Of a stretch of DNA of 64,000 nucleotides, positions 33,389-41,752 are shown in pieces. The notes beneath the pieces are model-generated. The model was not told the DNA's origin and searched no databases. It saw only the letters and a program-made list of their open reading frames with translations. Each line of letters begins with the position of its first letter. The first letter of the stretch is position 1. Position numbers and translations under genes: made by a program. The stretch comes from an uncultured Treponema sp. Its GTDB lineage: Bacteria; Spirochaetota; Spirochaetia; Treponematales; Treponemataceae. The DNA lies in the NCBI GenBank assembly GCA_949300145.1, contig CASGDA010000002.1:62001-126000 (forward strand). Reading direction: 5' to 3'.

Positions 33389-34644
33389 TGGACATACTGA
33401 AAACAGCTCCAAGACGCTTCCCTGACAAACCGCTGGTCATCATAACAGCCAATTCCTCCTGGAATATTTACAGCCGGAGGAAGCTGATTCAATCCATACA
33501 GAACGAGGGCTTTGAAACCATATGCATGGGTGCAACCGGAAGCATGACAGGCGTTAAAAGAACCGGCAGGGAGGAAAACTCCGGCTCCGGGACAGCCGGT
33601 ACATATGGAAAGGAGGACAAATACAGCCGTCTCATACAGCAGGATTTAAATTCCTCATTTATATCCCTCCCGATGGAAGGAGACGGGACAAATCCTGTAA
33701 AGGACATGCGCCTTTTGTTGACCTTCATTAAAATTTACAAAAAACTGAAACCCGCCGCGGTCCTTCATTTCAACAATAAACCGGATATTTACGGCTCGCT
33801 GGCAGCTTCCCTGTGTTCCATCCCTTCATTCAATAACATAACCGGACTCGGGGTTGTGGCGGAAAAAAAAGGATTGACGGCGAAAATAGTGTATACAATG
33901 TATAAGGCGGCGTTCCTCTCAAAAAAAGCCTTCGTTTTTTTCCAGAACAACAGTGACAGGGATTTTTTCATGCTGAAATCTTTGTGCAGGGCGGAAAAAA
34001 CCGAGGTTATCCCCGGCTCAGGGGTGGATGTTGATTTTTTCCGTCCGGATTTCCATGACCTGGAAGACAAGGGAATCCCCCGGAATGAAAAAAATGAAAC
34101 CAGGTTTCTCTTCAGCGGAAGGCTCCTCATATCAAAGGGATGCGGGGATTTCCTGGAAGCGGCCGCCACTGTGAAAGCTGAATATCCGTCCGCGTGTTTT
34201 GATTTGATAGGTGAACATGATGCGGGGAACCCCATCTACATACCGGCGGAACAGCTGGAAACCGCTGTAAAAACCGGCACCGCAACCTGGCACGGCCTGA
34301 CGGATAATGTCCGTCCGTTCATAAAGAAGGCGGACTGCGTTGTCCTCCCTTCCTATTACAGGGAGGGGGTTCCAAGGGTACTGCTTGAAGCGGCGGCCAT
34401 GGGAAGGGCTCTTATAGCGGCGGACTGTCCCGGTACAAGGGAACCTGTGGAAAATTGTGTCAACGGATATTTGTGCAGACCCGCGGATCCGCGTAATCTG
34501 GCGGAAAAAATGAAAGCCTATATTTCACTTCCTGAAACTGAAAAGAAACGTATGGGGGAAGCTTCAAGAAAGATTGCTGAAACCCGTTTCTCAGATACAA
34601 TTGTAGTGGAAGCCTATTTGAAACACTTGCGCGGCTTATTGTAA
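33388..34644 (+). CDS. Family 4 glycosyltransferase (PglA-like)
   Basis: A GT-B glycosyltransferase of 418 residues. The acceptor half has HFNNKPDIYGSLAA and the NITGLGVV loop seen in PglA-type transferases acting on undecaprenyl-linked sugars. The donor half has FLFSGRLLISKGCGDFLEAA, PSYYREGVPRVLLEAAAMG with the conserved Glu pair, and ADCPGTREPVENCVNGYL. The start overlaps the upstream stop by one base (TAATG). It closes the 31578-34644 unit. Base composition drops sharply compared with its upstream neighbour. Confidence 0.88.
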   Translation: MDILKTAPRRFPDKPLVIITANSSWNIYSRRKLIQSIQNEGFETICMGATGSMTGVKRTGREENSGSGTAGTYGKEDKYSRLIQQDLNSSFISLPMEGDGTNPVKDMRLLLTFIKIYKKLKPAAVLHFNNKPDIYGSLAASLCSIPSFNNITGLGVVAEKKGLTAKIVYTMYKAAFLSKKAFVFFQNNSDRDFFMLKSLCRAEKTEVIPGSGVDVDFFRPDFHDLEDKGIPRNEKNETRFLFSGRLLISKGCGDFLEAAATVKAEYPSACFDLIGEHDAGNPIYIPAEQLETAVKTGTATWHGLTDNVRPFIKKADCVVLPSYYREGVPRVLLEAAAMGRALIAADCPGTREPVENCVNGYLCRPADPRNLAEKMKAYISLPETEKKRMGEASRKIAETRFSDTIVVEAYLKHLRGLL

Positions 34645-34668
34645 GGGCCGTTTTTAAGAACAGTTATA

Positions 34669-34697
34669 TTGCAAAAAACCCTTTTTTTTGATATTCT
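34669..34697 (+). promoter_or_regulatory. Candidate promoter with an eight-T tract in its spacer
   Basis: TTGCAA (34669-34674), 17 nt, TATTCT (34692-34697). The spacer holds eight consecutive T (34682-34689). A second, weaker candidate is TTGTGA (34773-34778), 16 nt, TATTAT (34795-34800). Either could drive the WbaP-like gene at 34818. Confidence 0.45.
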
Positions 34698-34817
34698 CGC
34701 AACGGTACTAACAACAAGTTATACATATTTCTGTAACGGTTCCTATGTCTCAAGTGCTTTATTGTTAAGACTTTGTGAAAATTTATATTTAATTTATTAT
34801 GGAGACAGTTCAATATC

Positions 34818-36266
34818 GTGGATATAGAAAACTACATATCCTGGTACACCAAAAGATACAGGCACACCAGTTCTGTTTACTCCGTGATATCATTCATTAT
34901 ATCGGATTTTATCACGATAATGTTATGCATAGGGGCGGGTTTCTTCATTGTGAATCTGGTGGATTTTCATTATATTAATTTCAAAAGCTTTGTGACATAC
35001 TGGGTATACCTCCCGTTTTTCCTTGTCATATACAATATTTTTAAATTGTATCCCGGATTCATGTTGTCTCCCAGCGAGCAAATAAAAAATTTTGTAATTG
35101 CAAACGGCATATGTTTCGGAGCTATTGCAATCTCAATTGCCGTTGAAACCGACGGAAGAAGTTATGTTTCAATGGGATTCATCCTGGGATTCGTTTTTTC
35201 CACATTTTCACTTCCCCTTTCCAGAAATATATCAGTTTCAAAGTTTTTTGCAAAAACAAAATTGTGGGGACTTCCTGCGGTCATATATGGTGAGGATAAT
35301 GAACGGACACGGCAAGTGGTTGACAGCATGCTGAAAACCCCCCGTTTAGGGTATGTACCGGCTGTAATTGTATCCATAAAACCTTCCTCATGGGAGGAAT
35401 ACAAAGGGATTCCCGTCCTGAAATCCATAAAAGAGAGTATAAGGCTTAATACAGACCTCCATATTAAAATGGCGGTGGTAATCCATTCTTCCGACTCCGA
35501 CGAATCTTTTAAAAAGCTGATGCAGACAACCCTTTCCAAATTCCGTTATAATATAATTATCCCGAATATGAATTACCTTGACACAATAACCATGTCGCCG
35601 AGGGACATAGACGGAATAATAGGATTTTCTACAACCCATTATCTTACCAGAATCACGAACCGCATACGGAAAAGGTCGATGGATTTATTCCTCCTGATTG
35701 CGGGTTCGGTTATCGCCATACCCGCCATGATTATCATAGCGGTAATAATAAAGGCTTCCTCCCCCGGTCCTGTGTTTTTCAAACACAACCGTATAGGGCA
35801 AAACGGTAAAAAGATAAAAGTCCTTAAATTCCGGTCAATGTTTCCCGACGCGGATAAAAAACTGAAAGAAATTCTTGATTCAAATCCGGTTTACAGGGAA
35901 GAATGGGAAAAATACCAGAAACTTACTGACGATCCCAGGATAACACCTATCGGAAAATTCCTGCGAAAAACCAGCCTCGACGAGCTTCCCCAGATTTGGA
36001 ATATATTAAAAGGTGAAATGAGTTTTATCGGCCCCAGGCCTGTCACGGCCGAAGAGGTTCCGAAATACGGCGAAAGCTTTGATTATGTATTCTCCGTAAA
36101 ACCCGGCCTCTCCGGAATGTGGCAGGTATCAGGAAGGAGCGACGTTGACTACGACGAACGCATTTCACTGGATTCATATTATATACAGAACTGGTCTATC
36201 TGGATGGACATATGGCTCATTGCAAAAACAATTTTTGTAATTCTCTCCGGCAAAGGAGCGCGATGA
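34818..36266 (+). CDS. WbaP-like polyprenyl glycosyl-1-phosphate transferase
   Basis: Initiates glycan assembly by moving a sugar-1-phosphate from a UDP-sugar to undecaprenyl phosphate at the inner membrane. Of 482 residues the first 140 form four or five membrane helices, then a CoA-binding-like middle domain, then the catalytic bacterial sugar transferase domain from about 285: RKRSMDLFLL, KFRSMFPDADK, RKTSLDELPQIWNILKGEMS, GPRP and KPGLSGMWQVSGRS. The length and layout match WbaP rather than the short PglC form. The GTG 34818 start has GGAG 13 nt upstream, which is long. It is tightly joined to a secreted protein and a barrel gene downstream. Confidence 0.93.
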   Translation: MDIENYISWYTKRYRHTSSVYSVISFIISDFITIMLCIGAGFFIVNLVDFHYINFKSFVTYWVYLPFFLVIYNIFKLYPGFMLSPSEQIKNFVIANGICFGAIAISIAVETDGRSYVSMGFILGFVFSTFSLPLSRNISVSKFFAKTKLWGLPAVIYGEDNERTRQVVDSMLKTPRLGYVPAVIVSIKPSSWEEYKGIPVLKSIKESIRLNTDLHIKMAVVIHSSDSDESFKKLMQTTLSKFRYNIIIPNMNYLDTITMSPRDIDGIIGFSTTHYLTRITNRIRKRSMDLFLLIAGSVIAIPAMIIIAVIIKASSPGPVFFKHNRIGQNGKKIKVLKFRSMFPDADKKLKEILDSNPVYREEWEKYQKLTDDPRITPIGKFLRKTSLDELPQIWNILKGEMSFIGPRPVTAEEVPKYGESFDYVFSVKPGLSGMWQVSGRSDVDYDERISLDSYYIQNWSIWMDIWLIAKTIFVILSGKGAR

Positions 36267-36955
36267 TGAAAACCTTCCGCCATTCAATTGTTTTGCTTTC
36301 CGTTGTCTTATCATGTTTTTTGATGACATCCGTCTACGGTGAGGATTCTCCAGACACAAAAGACACCCGGCTGGGCTCAAATGCAGCGATGCCTTTCATA
36401 ACAGAATATATTGAGCGGCTTCCTCTGGTTCCCGGAGAAAACTACGAATTCACTGAGGATGATATCCGCGGCATTGTGGATTTGGCGGCGGAAATCCATA
36501 TAAATGTTTTTGAAATAATAGATTGTTGTTACAGATTGATTGAACCCCGTAACATACGCATCACAATACAGGGAGAGCATCTGCGCAAGATGCAAAATGA
36601 ATACGATCTTGGAGGGAAAAGGGTTCTTGCGATACTGGCCATTGAAAAACTCGAAAAGCTGGAAACCGGAGCAAAATTGAATTCCTCACAGGAAGCGTTG
36701 GATTTGTTTTTAACAGAACCTTATGAAACCTATATTGAAATCGGAACCGCAATGTATGAACAAAGAGCCGGATTCAGGGAAATCTCCCCCTGCCTTTTTA
36801 ACGATGCATACGGAATCACTGTAAAGAAATTCTTCATAAAATCCCCTCTTGTAAAGCTTGAACTTTTTGCCCCCGGTAAGGGCGCCATTTACATAAAAGC
36901 TATTTCCAGACCGAAAAGATGGAATCTGGATGTAATCACATATAAGCAAAACTGA
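36266..36955 (+). CDS. Secreted protein of unknown function
   Basis: A 229-residue exported protein I do not recognise. The signal peptide runs MKTFRHSIVLL to VYG, cut before EDSPD. An alternative ATG three bases earlier is possible; 36266 gives a 7-nt spacing from AAGGAG at 36253-36258. The mature part is mostly helical with a charged middle (KRVLAILAIEKLEKLE) and a beta-rich end (VKLELFAPGKGAIYIKAISRP). The start codon shares a base with the WbaP-like stop (TGATG), and the barrel gene follows after 16 nt, so a periplasmic role linked to these two is likely. Confidence 0.75.
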   Translation: MKTFRHSIVLLSVVLSCFLMTSVYGEDSPDTKDTRLGSNAAMPFITEYIERLPLVPGENYEFTEDDIRGIVDLAAEIHINVFEIIDCCYRLIEPRNIRITIQGEHLRKMQNEYDLGGKRVLAILAIEKLEKLETGAKLNSSQEALDLFLTEPYETYIEIGTAMYEQRAGFREISPCLFNDAYGITVKKFFIKSPLVKLELFAPGKGAIYIKAISRPKRWNLDVITYKQN

Positions 36956-36971
36956 AGACAGGAGCTTTCTT

Positions 36972-38522
36972 TTGAAAAAACACAGCCTGAATCAAACCGG
37001 TATATTTTCACAGCGCAGGAAGTTATCCGTTCTGTTTTTTTCCATTATCTTTCCTGCATTGTTCTTCTGTCTGACAGCAGAAACATATAAAATACGCAAT
37101 ATAAATTATGATATAGACGGTTCGACAAGAGAATATCCGCTTTCAAAAAACCTCGATATTGAAGAAACAAGAATTTTCACAAGCAAAGAGGAATTTGAGA
37201 CATACATAGCCGACCTGCGGGTGAAACTGATGAATGAACGTGTATTGTCGGAAAGCTCCATTGATGTCACCTACGGTGAACCTGATGCGTCAGGTATGGT
37301 TCCGGCTGATCTTTTAATCAAAACAAAGGATACAATAAATATTATCGCAGTACCCTACCCTAAATTCACATCAAATGACGGCTTGGAATTAAAACTCAAA
37401 TTAAAAAACTATAACTTCATGGGTTCGATGGAAGAACTCAATGCTGATGTTGTTTATGAATACGACCCTGATGATGAAGATACGCCGACAACAATAGGCG
37501 GTAACTTGGATTTTGAAATTCCTTTCATGATGTTCGGACAGGAATTCACCTGGTCCGTTGATTCGATGATTTCTGTGCCTGTAGGTGAACCCGCTGAATT
37601 CACTTTTGACACTGTTCTTGACTATGAAAGGGAACTGATACCTGAAAGGCTTGACTTTCATGCCGGTGTATCACAGGAAGTGTATGTATATCCCCGTGAC
37701 AGTGACGAGGAAATGTATGAAGACGATCCCCTGTATTTCGGTAATAATTTCTATGTCAATTTTCCTGTCACAATTTTCCACCATGATTACTTCGATGATT
37801 TTATCTGGACACCGGAAATTTCACTTCAAAACAACTGGTCGCCGAAAGGGATTACAGATGATGACTTGAAGGGGACAAGCATTACATTTTCCCACAGCGC
37901 AAGTTTCGGCCGGTATGACTGGATTGAAAATTACCGGAGAGGTGTGGATTTTTCTTTGAGCAACGGATGGACATATAATTTTATAACATCTGAAAAAAAG
38001 ATTTCTGTAGAAACAACTGTACGCGGATACACCCCCATATTATCCTTTCTCGGAATATCAGGGCGCATGTTCTTTATGTATGACTGGGAAAGCGACGGAG
38101 ATCTGCAAAAAGACATGGGTTCATATATGAGGGGTATTATTGACGGCAGGATAGACACAGACGCGGCGTTCTTTTTCAATCTGGATTTACCGGTTAAAAT
38201 TATGGACATAGATTTTGATCGGACTACAGGCGTAGACTGGACACGGTATATAAGTTTTGAAATGCACATCTCCCCGTTCTTTGACTTCGGATTGACCCAT
38301 GATCAATATACAGACAGATATTTTTCCTTTGATGACGCATGGTACTCAGCAGGCCTGGAAATGATAGTTTTCCCGAAAAAAATGAGAAGCATTTACGGAA
38401 GAATAAGCGTAGGCTTCGACATGAAGGAATTGATTGACAGCAATCTGGATTTCGGCGCGTCCGCGAAACGGGACGGCGGCGATATCATGGAAATTTTCAT
38501 CGGAGTGGGTCTTGAATATTAA
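36972..38522 (+). CDS. Putative outer-membrane beta-barrel with POTRA-like N-terminus
   Basis: A 516-residue exported protein. The TTG start at 36972 has AGGAG about 8 nt upstream. The signal segment is LSVLFFSIIFPALFFCLTA. Residues of about 40-110 look like a small POTRA-type domain (LMNERVLSESSIDVTYGEPD, ADLLIKTKDTINIIAVPYPK). From about 125 the chain alternates amphipathic strands and acidic loops and ends with GVGLEY; a terminal aromatic is the usual outer-membrane assembly signal. An Omp85-like or glycan-export barrel is possible, but the family is not recognised. It ends the glycan unit just before the tRNA-Gly gene and is AT-richer than the preceding locus. Confidence 0.68.
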   Translation: MKKHSLNQTGIFSQRRKLSVLFFSIIFPALFFCLTAETYKIRNINYDIDGSTREYPLSKNLDIEETRIFTSKEEFETYIADLRVKLMNERVLSESSIDVTYGEPDASGMVPADLLIKTKDTINIIAVPYPKFTSNDGLELKLKLKNYNFMGSMEELNADVVYEYDPDDEDTPTTIGGNLDFEIPFMMFGQEFTWSVDSMISVPVGEPAEFTFDTVLDYERELIPERLDFHAGVSQEVYVYPRDSDEEMYEDDPLYFGNNFYVNFPVTIFHHDYFDDFIWTPEISLQNNWSPKGITDDDLKGTSITFSHSASFGRYDWIENYRRGVDFSLSNGWTYNFITSEKKISVETTVRGYTPILSFLGISGRMFFMYDWESDGDLQKDMGSYMRGIIDGRIDTDAAFFFNLDLPVKIMDIDFDRTTGVDWTRYISFEMHISPFFDFGLTHDQYTDRYFSFDDAWYSAGLEMIVFPKKMRSIYGRISVGFDMKELIDSNLDFGASAKRDGGDIMEIFIGVGLEY

Positions 38523-38552
38523 AAGAATCATGCATTTGCTTTCCCAAGCCTA

Positions 38553-38581
38553 TTGACGCATCAATGTTTTTTTGGTATCTT
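38553..38581 (+). promoter_or_regulatory. Promoter of tRNA-Gly
   Basis: TTGACG (38553-38558), 17 nt including seven T, TATCTT (38576-38581). Transcription would start about 9 nt before the tRNA 5' end. Confidence 0.65.
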
Positions 38582-38596
38582 TTCAGCATAAGCCTT

Positions 38597-38667
38597 GCGG
38601 ATGTCGTATAACGGCTATTACCCCAGCCTTCCAAGCTGGAGACGAGGGTTCGACTCCCTTCATCCGC
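38597..38667 (+). tRNA. tRNA-Gly (anticodon TCC)
   Basis: Seventy-one nucleotides fold as a tRNA: acceptor arms GCGGATG and CATCCGC pair perfectly; the anticodon stem CCAGC/GCTGG encloses CTTCCAA with anticodon TCC; the T loop is TTCGACT with AGGG/CCCT. CCA is not encoded, and six T follow at once as a terminator. It reads the GGA codon and its wobble partner. It occupies most of the 223-nt gap between the barrel gene and the cytidylate-kinase-like gene. Confidence 0.96.
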
Positions 38668-38745
38668 TTTTTTAATTCCTTGTATTATAAAGAATTACAA
38701 GCCCGACTTCCCCCTGTGACAGCAGATTGACAGCAAAGCTGTGTT

Positions 38746-39327
38746 TTATGTTTTCTCTTCAACCAGACCTTTTTCCGCAAGATTCCTGAGAATTTCAGCG
38801 GCGATTTCTTCGGGATTCATTTTTTCAGTATCTATCACAATATCAGCAACGGAAAAATCCCTGTTGTCAATCCTGTAAAGTTCCTTATACCGGCGTGTAT
38901 CCTCAGCATCCCTCATTTCGGTAAAACGGCGGATTTCCTCCAAGTCTCCGCCCTCTCTTTTCTGTATACGGGCGGCACGTACTTCGGAGGAAGCGGAAAG
39001 GTAAACCTTTAGATCCGCCTCGGGCAGCATCCAGATAGCGAGACGGGATCCCAGAACGCAGGAAGATTTCCTGGCAAGCTCAACCTGAGTGGTGTCAACA
39101 ATTTTATCATAAGAAAAATCCGTCTTTGCATTTTCAATTATAGTCTTGAGGGGGATTCCCCTTTCCCCGGCAATATTCCGGAATGTATAATTTATCAGTT
39201 TTATATTTAAAATATCCGCCAGCATCCTGGATACAGTGGTATTACCACATCCCGAACTTCCTGAAATGGCTATCCGTAATTCTTTCCCGGCAGGAATTTT
39301 ATACATATCCTTCAAATCTTTTTTCAT
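38746..39327 (-). CDS. Cytidylate-kinase-like P-loop protein with altered Walker A
   Basis: A 193-residue nucleoside-monophosphate-kinase-fold protein. The P-loop reads GSSGCGNTT at 23-31, where the usual Lys is Asn29 (codon AAT on the minus strand). Later segments DTTQVELARKSSCVLGSRLA, LKVYLSASSEVRAARIQKRE (lid-like Arg) and DTRRYKELYRID match archaeal-type CMP kinases. The Lys normally binds the ATP phosphates, so activity is uncertain, though relatives may share this change. GAGG lies just upstream of the ATG. It follows yicC by 24 nt in the murC-yicC unit. Confidence 0.75.
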   Translation of the reverse strand: MKKDLKDMYKIPAGKELRIAISGSSGCGNTTVSRMLADILNIKLINYTFRNIAGERGIPLKTIIENAKTDFSYDKIVDTTQVELARKSSCVLGSRLAIWMLPEADLKVYLSASSEVRAARIQKREGGDLEEIRRFTEMRDAEDTRRYKELYRIDNRDFSVADIVIDTEKMNPEEIAAEILRNLAEKGLVEEKT

Positions 39328-39351
39328 TTTGTACCTCTTTGTATTTACACT

Positions 39352-40224
39352 CTACTCAATATTCCGGATCTGTTCCCTTATATTTTCCAAAGCGTCTTTT
39401 ATGGAGATTACAGCCATTCCGGATTCAATATCCTGGTTTTTTGATCCGATTGTGTTCGCCTCACGGTTTATTTCCTGGCAGATAAAATCAAGCTTTTTTC
39501 CGGGGGCGGGATTTTCCTCAATCTCATTGCAAAGACAGTTCAAATGGGAATGAAGCCGCACAACTTCCTCATTTATGGTGTATTTTACAAGCAAGGCGGC
39601 CGTCTCCTGCATTATTCTTTGTTCATCCGTGTCCGACAGATTCCCCAGAATATCCTCGAATTTTGAACGGATATTATTTCTGAATGTTTCTTCCATATCC
39701 GGAATCCATTTTTCGATTACAGCCAGTGAATCCTTTATCCTGTCAACCATGGACAGGACATCAGCCTTCAAGGCACGTCCCTCTTCCACCCTGGATTTTT
39801 CAAAGTCATCGAAAGCCCTTTCCAGGACAGGAAGAATGAATTCAAAATATTCATCCTGATTTGAAGAATGCTCGGAACGTAAAACTCCGTCCTGGGAAAC
39901 TATCAGGGACAGGGGTACATCTCCGCCAAGACCAACGGAATCCGCGATTTCCTTTATGGCGGAAGTATAAGCCTTCGCCACGGAAGTATCAGCATAAACT
40001 GAAATATTTCCCTCCGCTTCCCTGATACGCAGGGTGACATCAACTTTTCCGCGAAGAATTTTAGAGGAAAAATAATCCCGCAGTTTTTTCTCAATTTTTG
40101 ACAACCAATGGGGAAGATTAACAGACAAATCAAGGAACCGAGAATTCAAACTTTTCACTTCGACGGAAACAAAAGTACCATCCAAATATGTTTCCACATA
40201 GGAATATCCTGTCATGCTTTTCAT
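39352..40224 (-). CDS. yicC: YicC/YloC-family endoribonuclease
   Basis: A 290-residue member of the YicC family; E. coli YicC takes part in small-RNA turnover as an RNase. The opening MKSMTGYSYVE and SVEVKSLNSRFLDL are diagnostic, and the C-terminal domain has the conserved LNCLCNEIEENPAPGKKLD and EINREANTIGSK, ending with IRNIE. The start overlaps the murC stop as ATGA (40221-40224). In many bacteria yicC precedes gmk; here the next gene is a different P-loop nucleotide kinase relative, which may take a similar place. Confidence 0.94.
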   Translation of the reverse strand: MKSMTGYSYVETYLDGTFVSVEVKSLNSRFLDLSVNLPHWLSKIEKKLRDYFSSKILRGKVDVTLRIREAEGNISVYADTSVAKAYTSAIKEIADSVGLGGDVPLSLIVSQDGVLRSEHSSNQDEYFEFILPVLERAFDDFEKSRVEEGRALKADVLSMVDRIKDSLAVIEKWIPDMEETFRNNIRSKFEDILGNLSDTDEQRIMQETAALLVKYTINEEVVRLHSHLNCLCNEIEENPAPGKKLDFICQEINREANTIGSKNQDIESGMAVISIKDALENIREQIRNIE

Positions 40225-41690
40225 TTATGCTTCCTGTTTTTTTGGCTTACCCTGTCTTTCAAATCATCCAGCACGGCGAGTCCAAGTTTCCAGTTGTCAC
40301 CTGCACCCATAGTTATAAAAACATCCCCAGGTTTGAGGCTTGAAGAAAGATACTGTCTCGCTTCCATCGGTTCCTCAAAATAACGGACGTTCCTGTGCTT
40401 TTGTTTCACCGCATCAAACAATGTTCTTCCTGTGACAGTACCGTCAAAATGTTCACGGGCGGAAGGATAAATTTTATGAAGGATAACCTCATCCGCCGAG
40501 CGGAAGGACTTGGAAAATTCAGTCAGCAATGCAGCGGTTCTACTGTAGGTATGGGACATAAAATCCACGACTATACGCCTGCCGGGGTAAAACTCGCGGA
40601 AGCCGTCCAGAGTGGAGGATACCGCGGTTGGATGATGGGCGTAATCATCAATCAACAGGACGCCGTCTTCTTCACCGACAATTTCCGCGCGTCGTTTCGA
40701 ACCGGAATAAGAAGCAAGAGCCGTCCTTAGTATTCCAGCATCGGAAAAAGTAAACTCTCCTTTTTCCCTGGTTATAAGCGAAACAGCCAAAGCGCATACG
40801 GCGCAGGCGTTAAGCACATTATGCCGGCCCGGTATCCGAAGGCTGAATTCACCCGGAAGACCTTTCAGAGAGAAAACCTGTCTGCCGTTCCTGATTCCCA
40901 GATAGGAAAGTTTGAACGGCCCGGAAGCCGATTCTCCGTATCCTGTATACACAATGTCAGGACGGGAGGAGAAGCATATCTGCGCGGCATCCTTTGCTCC
41001 GGGATTGTCAGCGCAGTAAATCAATTCACCGAACTGGGGAAGAAGATCTATGTACTGCACAAAGGCGGAAAAAATAGACTCATATGTCGGGTAAAAATCT
41101 TGGTGGTCACATTCAATTCCGGTTAAAATTATCTTTGAAGGATGAAACGAAAGGAAATGTTTCTGGTACTCGCAGGTCTCCGCCGCAAAATATTTTGAAC
41201 CGTTTATCATCGTGCATTTTCCCCCGAAAGAAGAAACCGCACTCCCGGCGAGAACAGATGAATCAAGATTAAAGGCCTTGAAAACAGCGCCCGTCATTCC
41301 TGAGACAGTCGTCTTTCCATGAACCCCTGATATTCCTATTGAGAAAGATCCGGCGGAAAACTGACCCAATGCTTCGGTATACATTAAAACCGGGATTCGC
41401 CTTTCAGATGCGGCAATCAATTCAGGATTTGAATCCCTGGAATAAGCCGACGAATATATAACCAGCTCCGTACCCGGCGGAATATGGGATGCATCGAAAC
41501 CTTCCGCCGGAGTTACTCCAACAGCGTTGAGTATATCATCCGTATAAAACTTATCAGGCACATCACTTCCTGTTACAACCGCTCCAGCGTGGGTCAACAG
41601 TTCTGCCAAAGCCGCCATTCCGGTACCCTTGATACCGACCATATGAATATTAAAACCGGACAAATTCTCCGGCAAAGAAAAAGTTTCCAT
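40221..41690 (-). CDS. murC: UDP-N-acetylmuramate-L-alanine ligase
   Basis: Cytosolic ATP-dependent ligase adding L-Ala to UDP-MurNAc, the first peptide step of peptidoglycan. The 489 residues have the Rossmann-like start MVGIKGTGMAALA at 17-29, ATP loop GVHGKTT at 122-128, ECDHQDFYP in the central domain, and DDYAHHPTAV with the conserved His pair. It starts the murC-yicC-kinase unit. The predicted -10 (TAAAAT, 41704-41699) ends 8 nt before the ATG, so the mRNA may be nearly leaderless; AAAGGCGG lies between and may or may not be transcribed. Confidence 0.95.
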   Translation of the reverse strand: METFSLPENLSGFNIHMVGIKGTGMAALAELLTHAGAVVTGSDVPDKFYTDDILNAVGVTPAEGFDASHIPPGTELVIYSSAYSRDSNPELIAASERRIPVLMYTEALGQFSAGSFSIGISGVHGKTTVSGMTGAVFKAFNLDSSVLAGSAVSSFGGKCTMINGSKYFAAETCEYQKHFLSFHPSKIILTGIECDHQDFYPTYESIFSAFVQYIDLLPQFGELIYCADNPGAKDAAQICFSSRPDIVYTGYGESASGPFKLSYLGIRNGRQVFSLKGLPGEFSLRIPGRHNVLNACAVCALAVSLITREKGEFTFSDAGILRTALASYSGSKRRAEIVGEEDGVLLIDDYAHHPTAVSSTLDGFREFYPGRRIVVDFMSHTYSRTAALLTEFSKSFRSADEVILHKIYPSAREHFDGTVTGRTLFDAVKQKHRNVRYFEEPMEARQYLSSSLKPGDVFITMGAGDNWKLGLAVLDDLKDRVSQKNRKHK

Positions 41691-41698
41691 CCGCCTTT

Positions 41699-41727
41699 AT
41701 TTTAGCGCATCGAGTGCTTTACGACAA
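41699..41727 (-). promoter_or_regulatory. Candidate murC promoter
   Basis: On the minus strand TTGTCG (41727-41722), 17 nt, TAAAAT (41704-41699). Its -35 overlaps the -35 of the divergent folC promoter. Confidence 0.6.
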
Positions 41728-41746
41728 GCATGATTTCCGCCATAAT
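41718..41746 (+). promoter_or_regulatory. Candidate folC promoter
   Basis: TTTACG (41718-41723), 17 nt, CATAAT (41741-41746). The expected transcription start falls on the A of the folC ATG at 41753. Confidence 0.5.
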
Positions 41747-41752
41747 CAATAT

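Noticed and set aside
34675-34690. A6-CCC-T8 as a terminator hairpin after the GT4 gene
   Set aside because: An all A-T stem with a 3-nt loop is unlikely to terminate; it fits better as a promoter spacer tract.
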